The notes beneath the pieces are model-generated. The model had not been told where the DNA came from. It saw nothing but the letters and a program-made list of their open reading frames with translations, and did not search any database. The position numbers and the translations under genes were made by a program. Of a DNA stretch of 64,000 nucleotides, positions 42,849 through 52,174 are shown piece by piece (position 1 is the first letter of the stretch; each line of letters opens with the position of its first letter). This stretch comes from Bacteroidota bacterium (GTDB taxonomy: Bacteria > Bacteroidota > Bacteroidia > Chitinophagales > Chitinophagaceae), in NCBI GenBank assembly GCA_020161435.1, contig JAIUNV010000005.1, positions 33,325 through 97,324 of the forward strand, given 5' to 3'.

Positions 42849-44546
42849 ATGTTGCAGAAGCTCTCCACCATTTGTTTGCTGGCAGTAATGGCCATTGCCT
42901 GTAGCCAATCGCCAAAGGCCGACCTGGTTATTCAACACGCCGATGTGTACACCGTAGACAGTGCCCGGAGCAAAGCGCAGGCCGTAGCGGTAAAAGACGG
43001 CCGCATTGTGTTTGTAGGCAGCGATGCTGATGTGGCCGCATGGATTGGCAGCAACACCGAAGTGATAGATGCCAAAGGTGCTTTTTTGATGCCCGGTTTT
43101 ATTGAAGGACATGGACACATTCACAACCTCGGCGATTTTTTGCGTGACATCAATTTGATGCACGTGAGTGGCTATGATGAAATAGTAGCCAAGGTGGCAG
43201 CAGCCGCTGCCAAAGCCAAGCCCGGCGAGTGGATTGTAGGCCGCGGCTGGCATCAGGAAAAATGGACCAACAAACCTACAGAGCAATACCTCGGGTATCC
43301 ATACCACGATGCATTGAGCAAGGTATCGCCCAACAACCCGGTGATTCTGACGCATGCCAGTGGTCATTCTTTGTACGTCAATGCAAAAGCGTTAGAGCTG
43401 GCGGGTATCACTTCAGCCACGCCCAATCTAACGGGTGGCGATATTGTTAAAGATCCTTCCGGCCGCCTGGTGGGTGTGCTGGAAGAAACGGCGATGGGCC
43501 TGGTACGCAAAGTGTATGGCGATTATGTCAATCAACAAACCGAAGCCGAACGCAAAGCCAAATGGTGGGCAGGTATGGAGTTGGCCGAAGCCGATTGTTT
43601 GAAAAAAGGCATTACTTCTTTTGTAGATGCCGGTTCATCGTTTGAGCAAATCCGCTGGATGAAAGAGATGGCACAGCAAAACAAACTGCAACTGCGCCAC
43701 TGGATGATGATTCGGGATGGCAACGCTTCTTTGCGGGCCAATGCGGATGTGTTTCCCATCATCAACGAAGGCAATGGACACCTGACGATGAATGCGATTA
43801 AAGTATCGCTGGATGGCGCTTTGGGCAGCTATGGTGCATGGCTGCTGGAATCGTACAGCGACCGCAAAAATTTCACGGGGCAAAACACCTTCAACATGGA
43901 TTCGCTGCGGGCCATTGCCGATTTTGCCTGGCAGAAAAACATTCAGTTGTGTGTGCATGCCATTGGCGACAAAGCCAACCGCGAAACCGTGAATATTTTT
44001 GCAGACCAGATTCAGAAAGATAAAAGCAGAGATCACCGCTGGCGGGTAGAGCATGCACAGCATGTACACCCCAGCGAAATTGGCCGCTTCAAAGAATGGA
44101 ACATCATTGCCAGTATGCAGGGCATTCATTGCACCAGCGATGCGCCGTTTGTGCCCAAGCGCCTTGGCGAAGAACGCAGCCGCACCGGTGCCTACATGTG
44201 GAAGGCGTTTATGCAAGCCGGTGTGTTAGTAAACAACGGTACTGATGTGCCGGTAGAAGATGCTGATCCTATTCCCAACTTTTTTGCCAGTGTTACCCGC
44301 CAATTGAAAGATGGCAGCACGTTTTATCCCGAGCAAAAAATGAGCCGCGAAGAAGCCGTGTACAGCTACACCATGGCCAATGCCAAAGCGCAGTTTGAGG
44401 AAAAGGACAAGGGTAGTATTGAAGTTGGAAAGTATGCCGATTTTGTAATGCTCAGCAACAACCTGCTTACCTGCAGCGACAGTGCTATTCTGCAAACCAA
44501 AGTGCTCAAAACCATCGTGGGTGGTAAAGTGCTGTTTGGTAAATAA
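42849..44546 (+). CDS. YtcJ-like amidohydrolase lipoprotein
   Basis: The 565-residue protein has a lipoprotein signal (LAVMAIACSQ, Cys18). Amidohydrolase-3 features follow: MPGFIEGHGHIHNLG (HxH), WIVGRGWHQEKW, HASGHSLYVNAKALELAGI, SLDGALGSYGAWL, VHAIGDKANR and GTDVPVEDADPIPNFF. This is the YtcJ/NfdA-like family, whose members hydrolyse amides of unknown identity. The lipobox places it in the envelope. The YdeI-like gene starts 32 bp downstream. Confidence 0.88.
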   Translation: MLQKLSTICLLAVMAIACSQSPKADLVIQHADVYTVDSARSKAQAVAVKDGRIVFVGSDADVAAWIGSNTEVIDAKGAFLMPGFIEGHGHIHNLGDFLRDINLMHVSGYDEIVAKVAAAAAKAKPGEWIVGRGWHQEKWTNKPTEQYLGYPYHDALSKVSPNNPVILTHASGHSLYVNAKALELAGITSATPNLTGGDIVKDPSGRLVGVLEETAMGLVRKVYGDYVNQQTEAERKAKWWAGMELAEADCLKKGITSFVDAGSSFEQIRWMKEMAQQNKLQLRHWMMIRDGNASLRANADVFPIINEGNGHLTMNAIKVSLDGALGSYGAWLLESYSDRKNFTGQNTFNMDSLRAIADFAWQKNIQLCVHAIGDKANRETVNIFADQIQKDKSRDHRWRVEHAQHVHPSEIGRFKEWNIIASMQGIHCTSDAPFVPKRLGEERSRTGAYMWKAFMQAGVLVNNGTDVPVEDADPIPNFFASVTRQLKDGSTFYPEQKMSREEAVYSYTMANAKAQFEEKDKGSIEVGKYADFVMLSNNLLTCSDSAILQTKVLKTIVGGKVLFGK

Positions 44547-44578
44547 TCATCATTACATTCTTCACCTACTTTGTATTG

Positions 44579-45097
44579 ATGAAACCTCAGGTCACTTTTT
44601 CTGCAGTGTTGCAACGCTTTCAGCAAATGGGCGAAAAAACCGGCTGGACCTACGTTGTGGTACCGGAGAAAATGTCGTTGCAACTGCATAGTGCCGACCG
44701 CAAGGGCTATCGGGTAAAAGGTTGGTTGAATGAAGTAGCAATTGCACAAGTAGCCCTCCTGCCGATGGGCGAAGGCGAAATGATTTTGCCCGTGAATGCG
44801 GCCATGCGCAAACAACTACAGCAGCCTGTTGGCGCAACTATTCAAGTACGTTTAAGTAAAGATGAAACGGAACTTACCATTGCGGCCGACCTGCTGGCCT
44901 GCCTCGAAGATGAACCGGAGGCGATGGCGTTTTTTCAATCGCTGGCAGCTTCGCACCGCAAGTATTTCAGCAAATGGATAGACGATGCCAAAACTGATGC
45001 CACCCGCACCAAACGCCTGGTACAAGCCGTGGAAGGATTGAAACGGAAAATGGATTATGGCACGATGATACGATGGGGAAGGGAGCAAAAACTTTGA
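44579..45097 (+). CDS. YdeI/OmpD-associated family protein with DUF1905
   Basis: From ATG 44579 the protein has 172 residues. The N-terminal 95 residues (VTFSAVLQRFQQMGEKTGWTYVVVPE, VKGWLNEV, LPMGEGEMILPVNAAMRK) match the DUF1905 beta-barrel. The C-terminal 70 residues (DEPEAMAFFQSLAASHRKYFSKWIDDAKTDATRTKRL) form the YdeI helical domain. Such proteins are linked to bacteriocin protection in annotation, but the activity is unproven. The TGA stop falls inside a family A repeat. Confidence 0.85.
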   Translation: MKPQVTFSAVLQRFQQMGEKTGWTYVVVPEKMSLQLHSADRKGYRVKGWLNEVAIAQVALLPMGEGEMILPVNAAMRKQLQQPVGATIQVRLSKDETELTIAADLLACLEDEPEAMAFFQSLAASHRKYFSKWIDDAKTDATRTKRLVQAVEGLKRKMDYGTMIRWGREQKL

Positions 45098-45155
45098 TGT
45101 TTGATGTACGATGTCTGATATTTTGGAATAAGAAATAAGGAATAAAAAATAGGTT
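45094..45155. repeat. Family A repeat followed by family C repeat
   Basis: TTTGATGTTTGATGTACG continues into ATGTCTGATA, then GGAATAAGAAATAAGGAAT. The first TGA is the stop codon of the YdeI-like gene. Confidence 0.85.
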
Positions 45156-45167
45156 GATTTCAAGTAT

Positions 45168-45875
45168 ATGGAAACACACTATTTAGCAGGTTATTATTTA
45201 CTCAAATTGAAACCATTAGACTTTGGTGACGATATTAATAAGACTGTTTGGACTTGCGGAAATTGTTTAAATATATCGGCTTTTGATAATTGGTGTCTTA
45301 GTTTGGGTTATGAAAAGCTCGATAAAAAGGACAAGAAGGCTCTAAATCTTACTGACGATAAAATAAATGAAATTTATCACTGGACTGACAGTAGGTTTTC
45401 TGACTTAATCAATGGGTTTGCAGATTTAGAAACAGCAAAAGAGTTTAAGGATTTGTTTTATAATTCAAGAGACGATATTCAAATACTCGGTCTTTATTTT
45501 CCTCAAACTGACGCAGAATTATTAATTGAAGATTTTAGAGAGGGTAATAATGTTGATGAATTTAACTATAACAATGGGGATATTGGAATTCGGAAAAACT
45601 TGCAAAAGAAAATTGTAGAACAAGCTGATTCTAACGAAGAGTTTTTAGGTTACGACTTTATTGGTGTAGAAGGTGATGGCTCTTTTCATTCTTTTTATTG
45701 TAGTAATATAACAAAGACGTTAACCACCAAGTTTAATCTTAAGACGAATGCGTTTGGACTTTTTGATGAAATAGAAAACAGAGAAGAAATCAGAGCTTAT
45801 TTAAATGACCCAAAATCACTCTTAGAACCTTTGCCATATTATTTCGCAAAAGTTACAAGAGTTAAATATGTCTGA
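45168..45875 (+). CDS. Hypothetical AT-rich orphan protein
   Basis: The 235-residue soluble protein is acidic and rich in Asn, Asp and Phe. No family is recognised. Segments such as WTCGNCLNISAFDNWC (two CxxC-like positions), EIYHWTDSRF and FIGVEGDGSFHSFYC are the most distinctive. Base composition (19 G/C of 60 at 45361-45420) is far below that of the neighbours. It lies between a family A/C repeat block and another repeat block at 45995, which fits insertion by transfer. It could be a toxin-immunity or defence-type orphan, but no evidence supports a specific role. Confidence 0.6.
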   Translation: METHYLAGYYLLKLKPLDFGDDINKTVWTCGNCLNISAFDNWCLSLGYEKLDKKDKKALNLTDDKINEIYHWTDSRFSDLINGFADLETAKEFKDLFYNSRDDIQILGLYFPQTDAELLIEDFREGNNVDEFNYNNGDIGIRKNLQKKIVEQADSNEEFLGYDFIGVEGDGSFHSFYCSNITKTLTTKFNLKTNAFGLFDEIENREEIRAYLNDPKSLLEPLPYYFAKVTRVKYV

Positions 45876-45994
45876 CATTCAATAAGAATTTTGTGCAAGT
45901 TTGGCTGACAGAATGCAACCGACACGTCTTTGACAGAACTTTTAAAGAAATATGAAGGTGTAGCAAACCAACCCGAAAACACCAGCTATCAAAA

Positions 45995-46112
45995 ATCCTA
46001 CATCAGTTTTATACCCACCCCGCCCTGCGGGCACCCCTCCGCAGGAAGGGAGAAAGTGAATCAACAATTATGATTGCACTCCACCAAATCATACATCGTA
46101 CATCAGACATCC
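45995..46112. repeat. Mixed repeat block with family A copy
   Basis: ACCCCGCCCTGCGGG followed by CACCCCTCCGCAGGAAGGG makes a GC-rich stem-forming block. At 46089-46111 ATACATCGTACATCAGACAT is a family A copy just past the 3' end of the TonB-receptor gene. Confidence 0.7.
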
Positions 46113-46122
46113 AAAAATCTCC

Positions 46123-48624
46123 TTACCATCTTACCGTGAGTTTGATATTCACCAATCTTGGAGTGAGGCGGTTGGGGATGGCAAAGCTGTTGTTGTCGAA
46201 ATCTTTGATGAGGGCATAGCTGATGGTGTTGGCTCGGTCGAGCAGGTTGAACACTTCTACACTCAGCAGCATGCTTTCGATATTGCGGAACGGATCGTGG
46301 CTACGGCGCAGGCTTTTATCGCCACCCACCAGCAGGTAGCTAAAGCCCATGTCTACCCTGAAGTATGAAGGTATTTCCAACGCATTGCGGTAGCGTACAC
46401 TACCGGGAATATTGTACGGCAAATTGCTGCCATACAACAATTGCGTATGCACCCGAAAGTTTTTGTTGGTGGTAAGGTAGTCGCTGAAAAATAAACCAAT
46501 ATTGAGGCGTCGGTCAGTAGGGCGGCGTAGCCAGCCAACATCCATGCGGGTGCTGTCGGTGGCAATTTGGTCTTGTGTGTTGGCGGTAATGAGTTCGCCA
46601 TCTTTATTAAAATACTGCTGGTAAAAATCGCCATCAATATTTTCCATCGATTTCATAAAGCCCACACTCAACCAGCTTTCTGCATCTTTCACCAACTCGC
46701 CAAACAAGCGCCCTTCTACACCATAGGCATAAGCCTTGGCATTATTCTCACCTGCATAACGCAGCCTTACGTTATCAATATCGTAGGTCACTACATTCCA
46801 CATGTTTTTGTAATACGCTTCGGTGCTCACCCTAAAAGGTCTGTCCATCATTTTGAAAGCATAATCCATACCGCCGCTTACCTGCCAGCTGCGTTGTGCT
46901 TTCAAATCGGTATTAACACTGCCATCGGGGCGGCGCATTTCTCTGTAAAACGGCGGTTGATGATACAGTCCCGCACTGCCTTTAAAAATCACATCCCGTT
47001 TCCATTGCAGTGGCGCATAGCTTACACCCACCCGAGGTGAGAGCAGCAACTCATTGTTGAGGGTATTGTAATTGTAACGTAAGCCAGCTTGCAGATTCAG
47101 CCCATTGTTTTTGTTGAAAGCAATATTGTCTTGCACATAGCCATTCATGCGCCAGGCTTCAATAGTTGCGTTGCCTTTGAGGTTGCGAAACACTTGTAGC
47201 GGTCCGGCATTGTTGGGCAGGCTGTACCCGGCGCTGTCCTGGTATTCAAATTCATTCAGCGCATCGGTAATGGTATTGCGTTCTACACTGTGGCCAAACT
47301 GCCAGTAGTGCCGGCCCTTGTCGTAACTGCCTTTCAGCGAAGCGTTGAGTACTTGCACATTCAGCTCATTGCGGGCATAGTTGAGAAACACACCAGCACC
47401 AAGCGGGTTGGCAATGAGTCCGAAACTAGAAGAGGCTTTGTCAAAATCCCGTTCGCCAAACAAGTAGCTACCGGCAATGTTGATGTTCTCCGCTTCCTTG
47501 TTGTTGAAGTAGGAGAGCATGCCTTTCACTTTCAGTTTGTCATTTACCTGATGCGTAGCCGACAGGCCCAACATGCGGGTATTGTATTTGTCTACTTCCT
47601 GGCCGGTAAAGAAAATATCGAGGCCAAGGTTGGCAGCAAACTGCGACGTAAATACAGAGGTCGTTTGCTGACTTTCCTTCGGCTCCAAATCGAAGCGGGT
47701 GCTGCTGAGGTTGCCCACCATATCGAGCTGCCACTTGTTGTTGGGGGCATAGCTAATCACCGCTTGCACATCATTGCTCGATGGTTGGTAGTTGCCCTTG
47801 GTTTCCTGAGCACTCAGCAGGTTGCGCAGGTTGCGGTTGCGAACACCAAACAGGTAAGTCACTTTGCTGTTGGCAGCAGTACCTTCTGCATGCAGGCCCT
47901 GCTCCAGCAAACCCACGTAGGCACTGCCTTTAAAGGCGGTGGGCTTTTTGTATTGCACATCCAGCACACTACTCATTTTATCGCCATAGCGGGCCTGAAA
48001 ACCACCGTTGTAAAAATTGACATTACGCACCAACTCCGGATTGATGAAACTCAATCCTTCCTGTTGTCCGTTGCGAATGAGGTAAGGTTTGAACACCTCA
48101 AAGTCATTTACATAAATGAGGTTTTCATCGTAGCTGCCGCCCCGCACATTGTACTGGCTGCTTAGCTCGTTGTTGCTACCCACCAATACCTTAATCATGC
48201 TTTCCACACCGGTAATAGGTGAGGGATTTTGTGTAATGAATTTTGGATTGATGCTGACGAGGCCCGCTTCGCGGCGGTCTTTTTTGCTGGTTACTTCTAC
48301 GGGTGCCAGTTCGCTGCGGCCGGGTTCCATGCGTACAAAAATGTTTTCCTGCTCACCGGGGTTTAGCAAAAAACGCAGCTGTTGTGTTTGATAGCCTGCG
48401 TAAGAAAACACCAGTGCAATAGCCCTGCCCGAACGAACATTGATGACAAAACGGCCGCTGTCGTTGCTGGTAACGCCGCTGTTATTGCCCAGCACTACTA
48501 CACTTACGCCTGCCATGGGTTCGGCTTTTTCATTCATGATTTTACCAGCAATACTGGCTTGCTGTGCCAGCAATGGCCCGCAAAAAAACAGGAGTAAAAA
48601 AACGACGAATGTTGACTTGTACAT
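46123..48624 (-). CDS. TonB-dependent receptor with carboxypeptidase-like regulatory domain
   Basis: ATG 48624 (MYKSTFVVFLLLFF) gives 833 residues with a signal peptide. A CarboxypepD-regulatory domain (ASIAGKIMNEKAEPMAGVSVVVLG) covers about 25-110. The plug region (about 130-250) includes SSQYNVRGGSYDENLIYVNDFEVF, and a long outer-membrane beta-barrel follows to the C-terminal KLTVRW. No SusD partner is adjacent, so the substrate may be a siderophore, peptide or other ligand rather than a glycan. It lies 78 bp after the T9SS-protein gene on the same strand. Confidence 0.92.
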   Translation of the reverse strand: MYKSTFVVFLLLFFCGPLLAQQASIAGKIMNEKAEPMAGVSVVVLGNNSGVTSNDSGRFVINVRSGRAIALVFSYAGYQTQQLRFLLNPGEQENIFVRMEPGRSELAPVEVTSKKDRREAGLVSINPKFITQNPSPITGVESMIKVLVGSNNELSSQYNVRGGSYDENLIYVNDFEVFKPYLIRNGQQEGLSFINPELVRNVNFYNGGFQARYGDKMSSVLDVQYKKPTAFKGSAYVGLLEQGLHAEGTAANSKVTYLFGVRNRNLRNLLSAQETKGNYQPSSNDVQAVISYAPNNKWQLDMVGNLSSTRFDLEPKESQQTTSVFTSQFAANLGLDIFFTGQEVDKYNTRMLGLSATHQVNDKLKVKGMLSYFNNKEAENINIAGSYLFGERDFDKASSSFGLIANPLGAGVFLNYARNELNVQVLNASLKGSYDKGRHYWQFGHSVERNTITDALNEFEYQDSAGYSLPNNAGPLQVFRNLKGNATIEAWRMNGYVQDNIAFNKNNGLNLQAGLRYNYNTLNNELLLSPRVGVSYAPLQWKRDVIFKGSAGLYHQPPFYREMRRPDGSVNTDLKAQRSWQVSGGMDYAFKMMDRPFRVSTEAYYKNMWNVVTYDIDNVRLRYAGENNAKAYAYGVEGRLFGELVKDAESWLSVGFMKSMENIDGDFYQQYFNKDGELITANTQDQIATDSTRMDVGWLRRPTDRRLNIGLFFSDYLTTNKNFRVHTQLLYGSNLPYNIPGSVRYRNALEIPSYFRVDMGFSYLLVGGDKSLRRSHDPFRNIESMLLSVEVFNLLDRANTISYALIKDFDNNSFAIPNRLTPRLVNIKLTVRW

Positions 48625-48702
48625 GTGCGGTAGAATACTGCGGGAAATTAGGAAAGAACAGTGGTTTGCCACACAATCATTTTATCCGCAATACAGCGTC
48701 GG

Positions 48703-50697
48703 TTATTGTTTGGTAAATGGCAATACGGTACGTTGCTGTTGCAGCCATATTTCCGCAAAGTATTGTCCTGCTGGCAATGTGGCTACATCTACACTCAATA
48801 CCTGACGGCCTTGCAACAGGCTGCGCTTTTCTTGCAACAGCAGTTGGCCATTGGCCCCACGAATGCAGATGGTTGCAACTGCTGCATTCGTGGCCAATAG
48901 CGACAGCTGCAATTGCTGCTGCACAGGATTGGGATAAATGCGCATGCCTGCAGGTTGCTGCTGTTGTAATTGCACAATGGCGCTGTATTGCCACAGGCCC
49001 TGCGCATTTTGCCAGGCCAGTTGATAGTAGGCATTGGCAACGGGTTGTGCTACTACATATTGCAACATGCCGTCCCGCTGTGTGTTGTTGATGCTGGTCA
49101 GCGTTGTAAAATCACGACCATTGTTACTGTGCCGCAATTCAAAACGTCGCACCTCTTCTGCACCTGTGTATTGCCACTGCAACCTGTGCGTATTGCTGCT
49201 GGTTACTTGTCCGCCAAAAGATAGTAGTCGCAATGGCAGCAATGCACTGCTTGGCAGCTTGTAGGCATACACATCCGATTCGGCAGGTGTGTTGCGGTAA
49301 TCTTCCCAGGCTATGTAAATATCACCGTTGGCATCGGCTGCCACACCGGGGTTAACCGATATGCTGCTGCGGTTGCAAATAGCTACTGCACCACCACTTA
49401 CGGGTAAACCTGTAGCTACCAAAAAACGATACCCAAATATGCGGTCGTTATCGGTATCGTAGGCTATTATACCGTTGCCCACACCATCTTCAGATAAACT
49501 GTAATTGATAATGTGCGACTGACCACTTACCACAGCTATGCCATTGCTGGCGTATTGTATAATGCCATTTGAATTGAGGCGCTGCACATAAACAGCACCC
49601 AGTGGTGCATTGCGCAGGTCGAACCACGCCGCTAAAATGCCGCCATTGCCATCAGGTACCGTGAGGGTGTTGTACAAATCGGCTCCGGTGGTATTGCAAA
49701 TGGATACGCCATTGGCTGCCCACTGTACCACGCCGCTGTTGTTCACCCGCTGCGCATAAAAATCGGCCCTGTATGGAAAGCTCAGTCCATTGTTGGCATC
49801 GTTGCGATAATCGCTCCAGCTGATGATGGCACCGCCCACATTGTCGCTCACCATAGAGCCACCGGGGCGTATGGTTTCCCGAAACTGATTGCTGGTTTGG
49901 TTGCAAACAACAGTGCCAGTGCCCCATTGCAAAGCGCCGCTGCTATTGAGGCGTTGCGCATAAATATCCCAGTTGGTATACGCACCATTTCCATTCACAG
50001 CACTGTTGCGGGCATCCATCATCGCAATGATGGCACCGCCAATGTTATCGGCAACAATGCCCATGGGTTTTGATACATTGGCATTTACCTGCACACCGTT
50101 GGCCGTCCATGCTGCAGTACCATTGTTGAGTATGCGTTGCGCATAGGTTTGGCTGGCATCGCTGTTCGATGGGTCGTTGCGTAAATCGAGCCAGGTTACA
50201 AAAATGCCACCTAATCCATCGGGTGCCAGGTCGGCTTCGTATTGGTCATTGGCTGCATTACATACTACAACGCCATTGGCTCCCCATAATACAACACCGG
50301 TATTGCTCACTTTTTGCGCCAGCACATCGTAGTAGGCGCCGTTTATTTCATCAAATACAATAAAGAAACCACCATCTCCATCGCTTAGCACCCGGTTGAT
50401 GCTGCGGGGTTTTGTAGTGCTGCACAGCTTTTTGCCTGCATAGGTGCCGGGTACCGACCATGCCGTATTGCCGTCACTATCTATCAGGTCGAAATAAATA
50501 TCGGGCGATGTGCCGTGGCGATAATCTTCCCACACCACGATGGTGCCGCCCAAGCCATCGGGTATTACATAGGGCTTGCTTTGGTTGGCAGCATTGGTTA
50601 CTACCCGTGTAGATGCCGAAGCAGGATCATTATCCCACTGTGCCAGCAGCATGTTGTAGATGCCCAAAAAGCATACTAAAATCAGCCATTTTCTCAT
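48703..50697 (-). CDS. T9SS-secreted protein with about eight propeller-like repeats
   Basis: ATG 50697 gives 664 residues with a signal peptide (residues 4-20). From about residue 40 to 500 there are about eight repeats of roughly 50-75 residues. Each has the core D-G-x-G-G-hhhhW-x-D-x-R followed by DxYAQRhxxxGxxxW and NG, the last two being degenerate. The pattern suggests a beta-propeller-like fold. The C-terminus, from MRIYPNPVQQQLQLSL to the end, is a type A Por secretion sorting domain, so the protein is exported through the type IX system and probably surface-attached. It is transcribed before the TonB receptor. Confidence 0.85.
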   Translation of the reverse strand: MRKWLILVCFLGIYNMLLAQWDNDPASASTRVVTNAANQSKPYVIPDGLGGTIVVWEDYRHGTSPDIYFDLIDSDGNTAWSVPGTYAGKKLCSTTKPRSINRVLSDGDGGFFIVFDEINGAYYDVLAQKVSNTGVVLWGANGVVVCNAANDQYEADLAPDGLGGIFVTWLDLRNDPSNSDASQTYAQRILNNGTAAWTANGVQVNANVSKPMGIVADNIGGAIIAMMDARNSAVNGNGAYTNWDIYAQRLNSSGALQWGTGTVVCNQTSNQFRETIRPGGSMVSDNVGGAIISWSDYRNDANNGLSFPYRADFYAQRVNNSGVVQWAANGVSICNTTGADLYNTLTVPDGNGGILAAWFDLRNAPLGAVYVQRLNSNGIIQYASNGIAVVSGQSHIINYSLSEDGVGNGIIAYDTDNDRIFGYRFLVATGLPVSGGAVAICNRSSISVNPGVAADANGDIYIAWEDYRNTPAESDVYAYKLPSSALLPLRLLSFGGQVTSSNTHRLQWQYTGAEEVRRFELRHSNNGRDFTTLTSINNTQRDGMLQYVVAQPVANAYYQLAWQNAQGLWQYSAIVQLQQQQPAGMRIYPNPVQQQLQLSLLATNAAVATICIRGANGQLLLQEKRSLLQGRQVLSVDVATLPAGQYFAEIWLQQQRTVLPFTKQ

Positions 50698-50888
50698 ACC
50701 CCCAATTGTACCTTGATATTGCAAAATATTGGCATGGGAACGGGATGTGCTGTAGTAATTGCCAACAAAGCAGTCTGCTGTGTGGATTCGCCGTTTTTTT
50801 ACCTGTTAAAGGTACATCATTTGCAGGGCCTTTGCCAGCTGGTACTTACTTTTGCCGCTTTATTATTAGCAAGCCTACAACCGCATTT

Positions 50889-51452
50889 ATGCAGGACCTG
50901 GAACCATTTTACCGTTGGCGTGATATGTATGTGAGTGAGGAGGATGAACGGAGTCCTTTTTACGGGGTAGACCATAGCCATTTTGAGTACTCCACCACGG
51001 TGTACAATTTTTACATTCATCCGCAGTGGGATGATATGGGCAGCAAAACGCTTTTTCTGAAAGTGCTGTATGCCAACTACCGCAAGGGTTTTGTGATTAT
51101 CGAACTGATTGGTGAATGGAACGATGCTATTGAAAACGACATCATGACGCTGCGCCGCGAAGTGACGGATCATTTCATGCACGAAGGCATCCATAAGTTT
51201 TTGCTGATTGCCGAAAACGTGCTCAACTTTCACAGCAGCGAGGCCGATTACTACGAAGACTGGTTTGAAAATGTGGCCGATGAAAGTGGCTGGATTGTGT
51301 GCCTGAACATGCCGCAGAGCAGCCAGCACGATTTCAGGAAACTCAAACTCAACTATTACGTAGAACTGCAGGAGCGGACCGACTGGCGCAAGTACACCCC
51401 GGAAAATTTGTTTAAACTGATAGATGACGAACAAAAAAAGCGACTCGCATAA
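50889..51452 (+). CDS. Conserved hypothetical protein
   Basis: ATG 50889 (MQDLEPFYRWRDMYV) gives 187 residues; the open frame begins much earlier but overlaps the divergent T9SS gene. The protein is acidic and soluble, with YSTTVYNFYIHPQWDDMGS, LYANYRKGFVIIELIGEWNDAIENDI and a conserved-looking NYYVELQERTDWRKYTPENLFKLIDDE end. I do not recognise a named family with confidence. A terminator overlaps the last codons and the stop. Confidence 0.7.
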   Translation: MQDLEPFYRWRDMYVSEEDERSPFYGVDHSHFEYSTTVYNFYIHPQWDDMGSKTLFLKVLYANYRKGFVIIELIGEWNDAIENDIMTLRREVTDHFMHEGIHKFLLIAENVLNFHSSEADYYEDWFENVADESGWIVCLNMPQSSQHDFRKLKLNYYVELQERTDWRKYTPENLFKLIDDEQKKRLA

Positions 51453-51467
51453 GAGCCGCTTTTTTTC
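51433..51467. terminator. Bidirectional terminator overlapping a stop codon
   Basis: AAAAAGCG and CGCTTTTT flank an inner CTC/GAG pair. The left arm is inside the last codons of the 187-residue gene, and the T-run ends just before the convergent thioesterase stop. Confidence 0.75.
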
Positions 51468-51469
51468 AT

Positions 51470-51988
51470 TTATCCTTTGCCGTTGAACAAGGCTTTGAGT
51501 TCGGTAGCATCATCGGGTTTCATTTTTCCACCGAGGATGAGGCGCAGCTGGCGGCGGCGCAGGGCACCATCGTACAGTTCTTTTTCCGCTTCCGTTTCGG
51601 GTATTACCTCCGGCACGGTGCGGGGACGGTCGTTGGGGTCGAGGGATACGAAGGTGAAGTACGCTTCGTTGCTCTCGTACTTAAACTGGTGCAGGGTGTC
51701 TTCGCCCCATACTTTCAGGTGTATTTCCATACTGGTATTAAAAGCCCGGGTTACCTTGGCTTCAATATGTACGTAGTGGCCCAGTTTGATAGGGTTTTTG
51801 AAAGAAATATTGTCGACCGAAGCGGTCACAACCGGTGTATTGCAATGCTTGCTGGCGCAGTAGGCGGCGGCAATGTCCATCCAGTACATCAGTCGGCCGC
51901 CCATGAGGTTGCCAAAAGTGTTGGTGTCGTTGGGCAACACCAGTTCGTTCATGTGGTTAATGCTGTCAGATACTTTTTTTGCGTTCAT
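51470..51988 (-). CDS. Acyl-CoA thioesterase (hotdog fold)
   Basis: ATG 51988 (MNAKKVSDSINHMNELVLPND) gives 172 residues. The open frame to 52171 runs through family A repeats and is rejected. The hotdog features are visible: NELVLPNDTNTFGNLMGGRLMYWMDIAAAYCA with the NxxGxxxGG-type helix, then FKNPIKLGHYVHIEAKVTRA. This matches YciA/BACH-like acyl-CoA thioesterases, which hydrolyse acyl-CoA to free CoA and fatty acid in the cytosol. Length is typical. Confidence 0.9.
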   Translation of the reverse strand: MNAKKVSDSINHMNELVLPNDTNTFGNLMGGRLMYWMDIAAAYCASKHCNTPVVTASVDNISFKNPIKLGHYVHIEAKVTRAFNTSMEIHLKVWGEDTLHQFKYESNEAYFTFVSLDPNDRPRTVPEVIPETEAEKELYDGALRRRQLRLILGGKMKPDDATELKALFNGKG

Positions 51989-52015
51989 GCCGCGAAGGTA
52001 AGGGAGCCGGGGAGG

Positions 52016-52062
52016 ATATCTGATGTACGATGTCTGATGGCTGATGTACGATGTCTGATATG
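52016..52062. repeat. Family A dispersed repeat (two tandem copies)
   Basis: TGATGTACGATGTCTGATGG is followed by CTGATGTACGATGTCTGATA, the cleanest copies of the family. It lies 28 bp upstream of the thioesterase start. Confidence 0.9.
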
Positions 52063-52174
52063 TAAAGTACGATTCGGAGCTGCCGTTGTGGGTGTTATCT
52101 GCCGCAAGCTCAAAGAAGTAAGCAATACAGTAATGCGTATCAGTTGGTGATAACAACAACTGTGGAGACAAAGA

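Noticed and set aside
47290..48165. Plus-strand frame of 291 codons inside the TonB receptor
   Set aside because: Antisense of a clear beta-barrel gene; no motif supports it.
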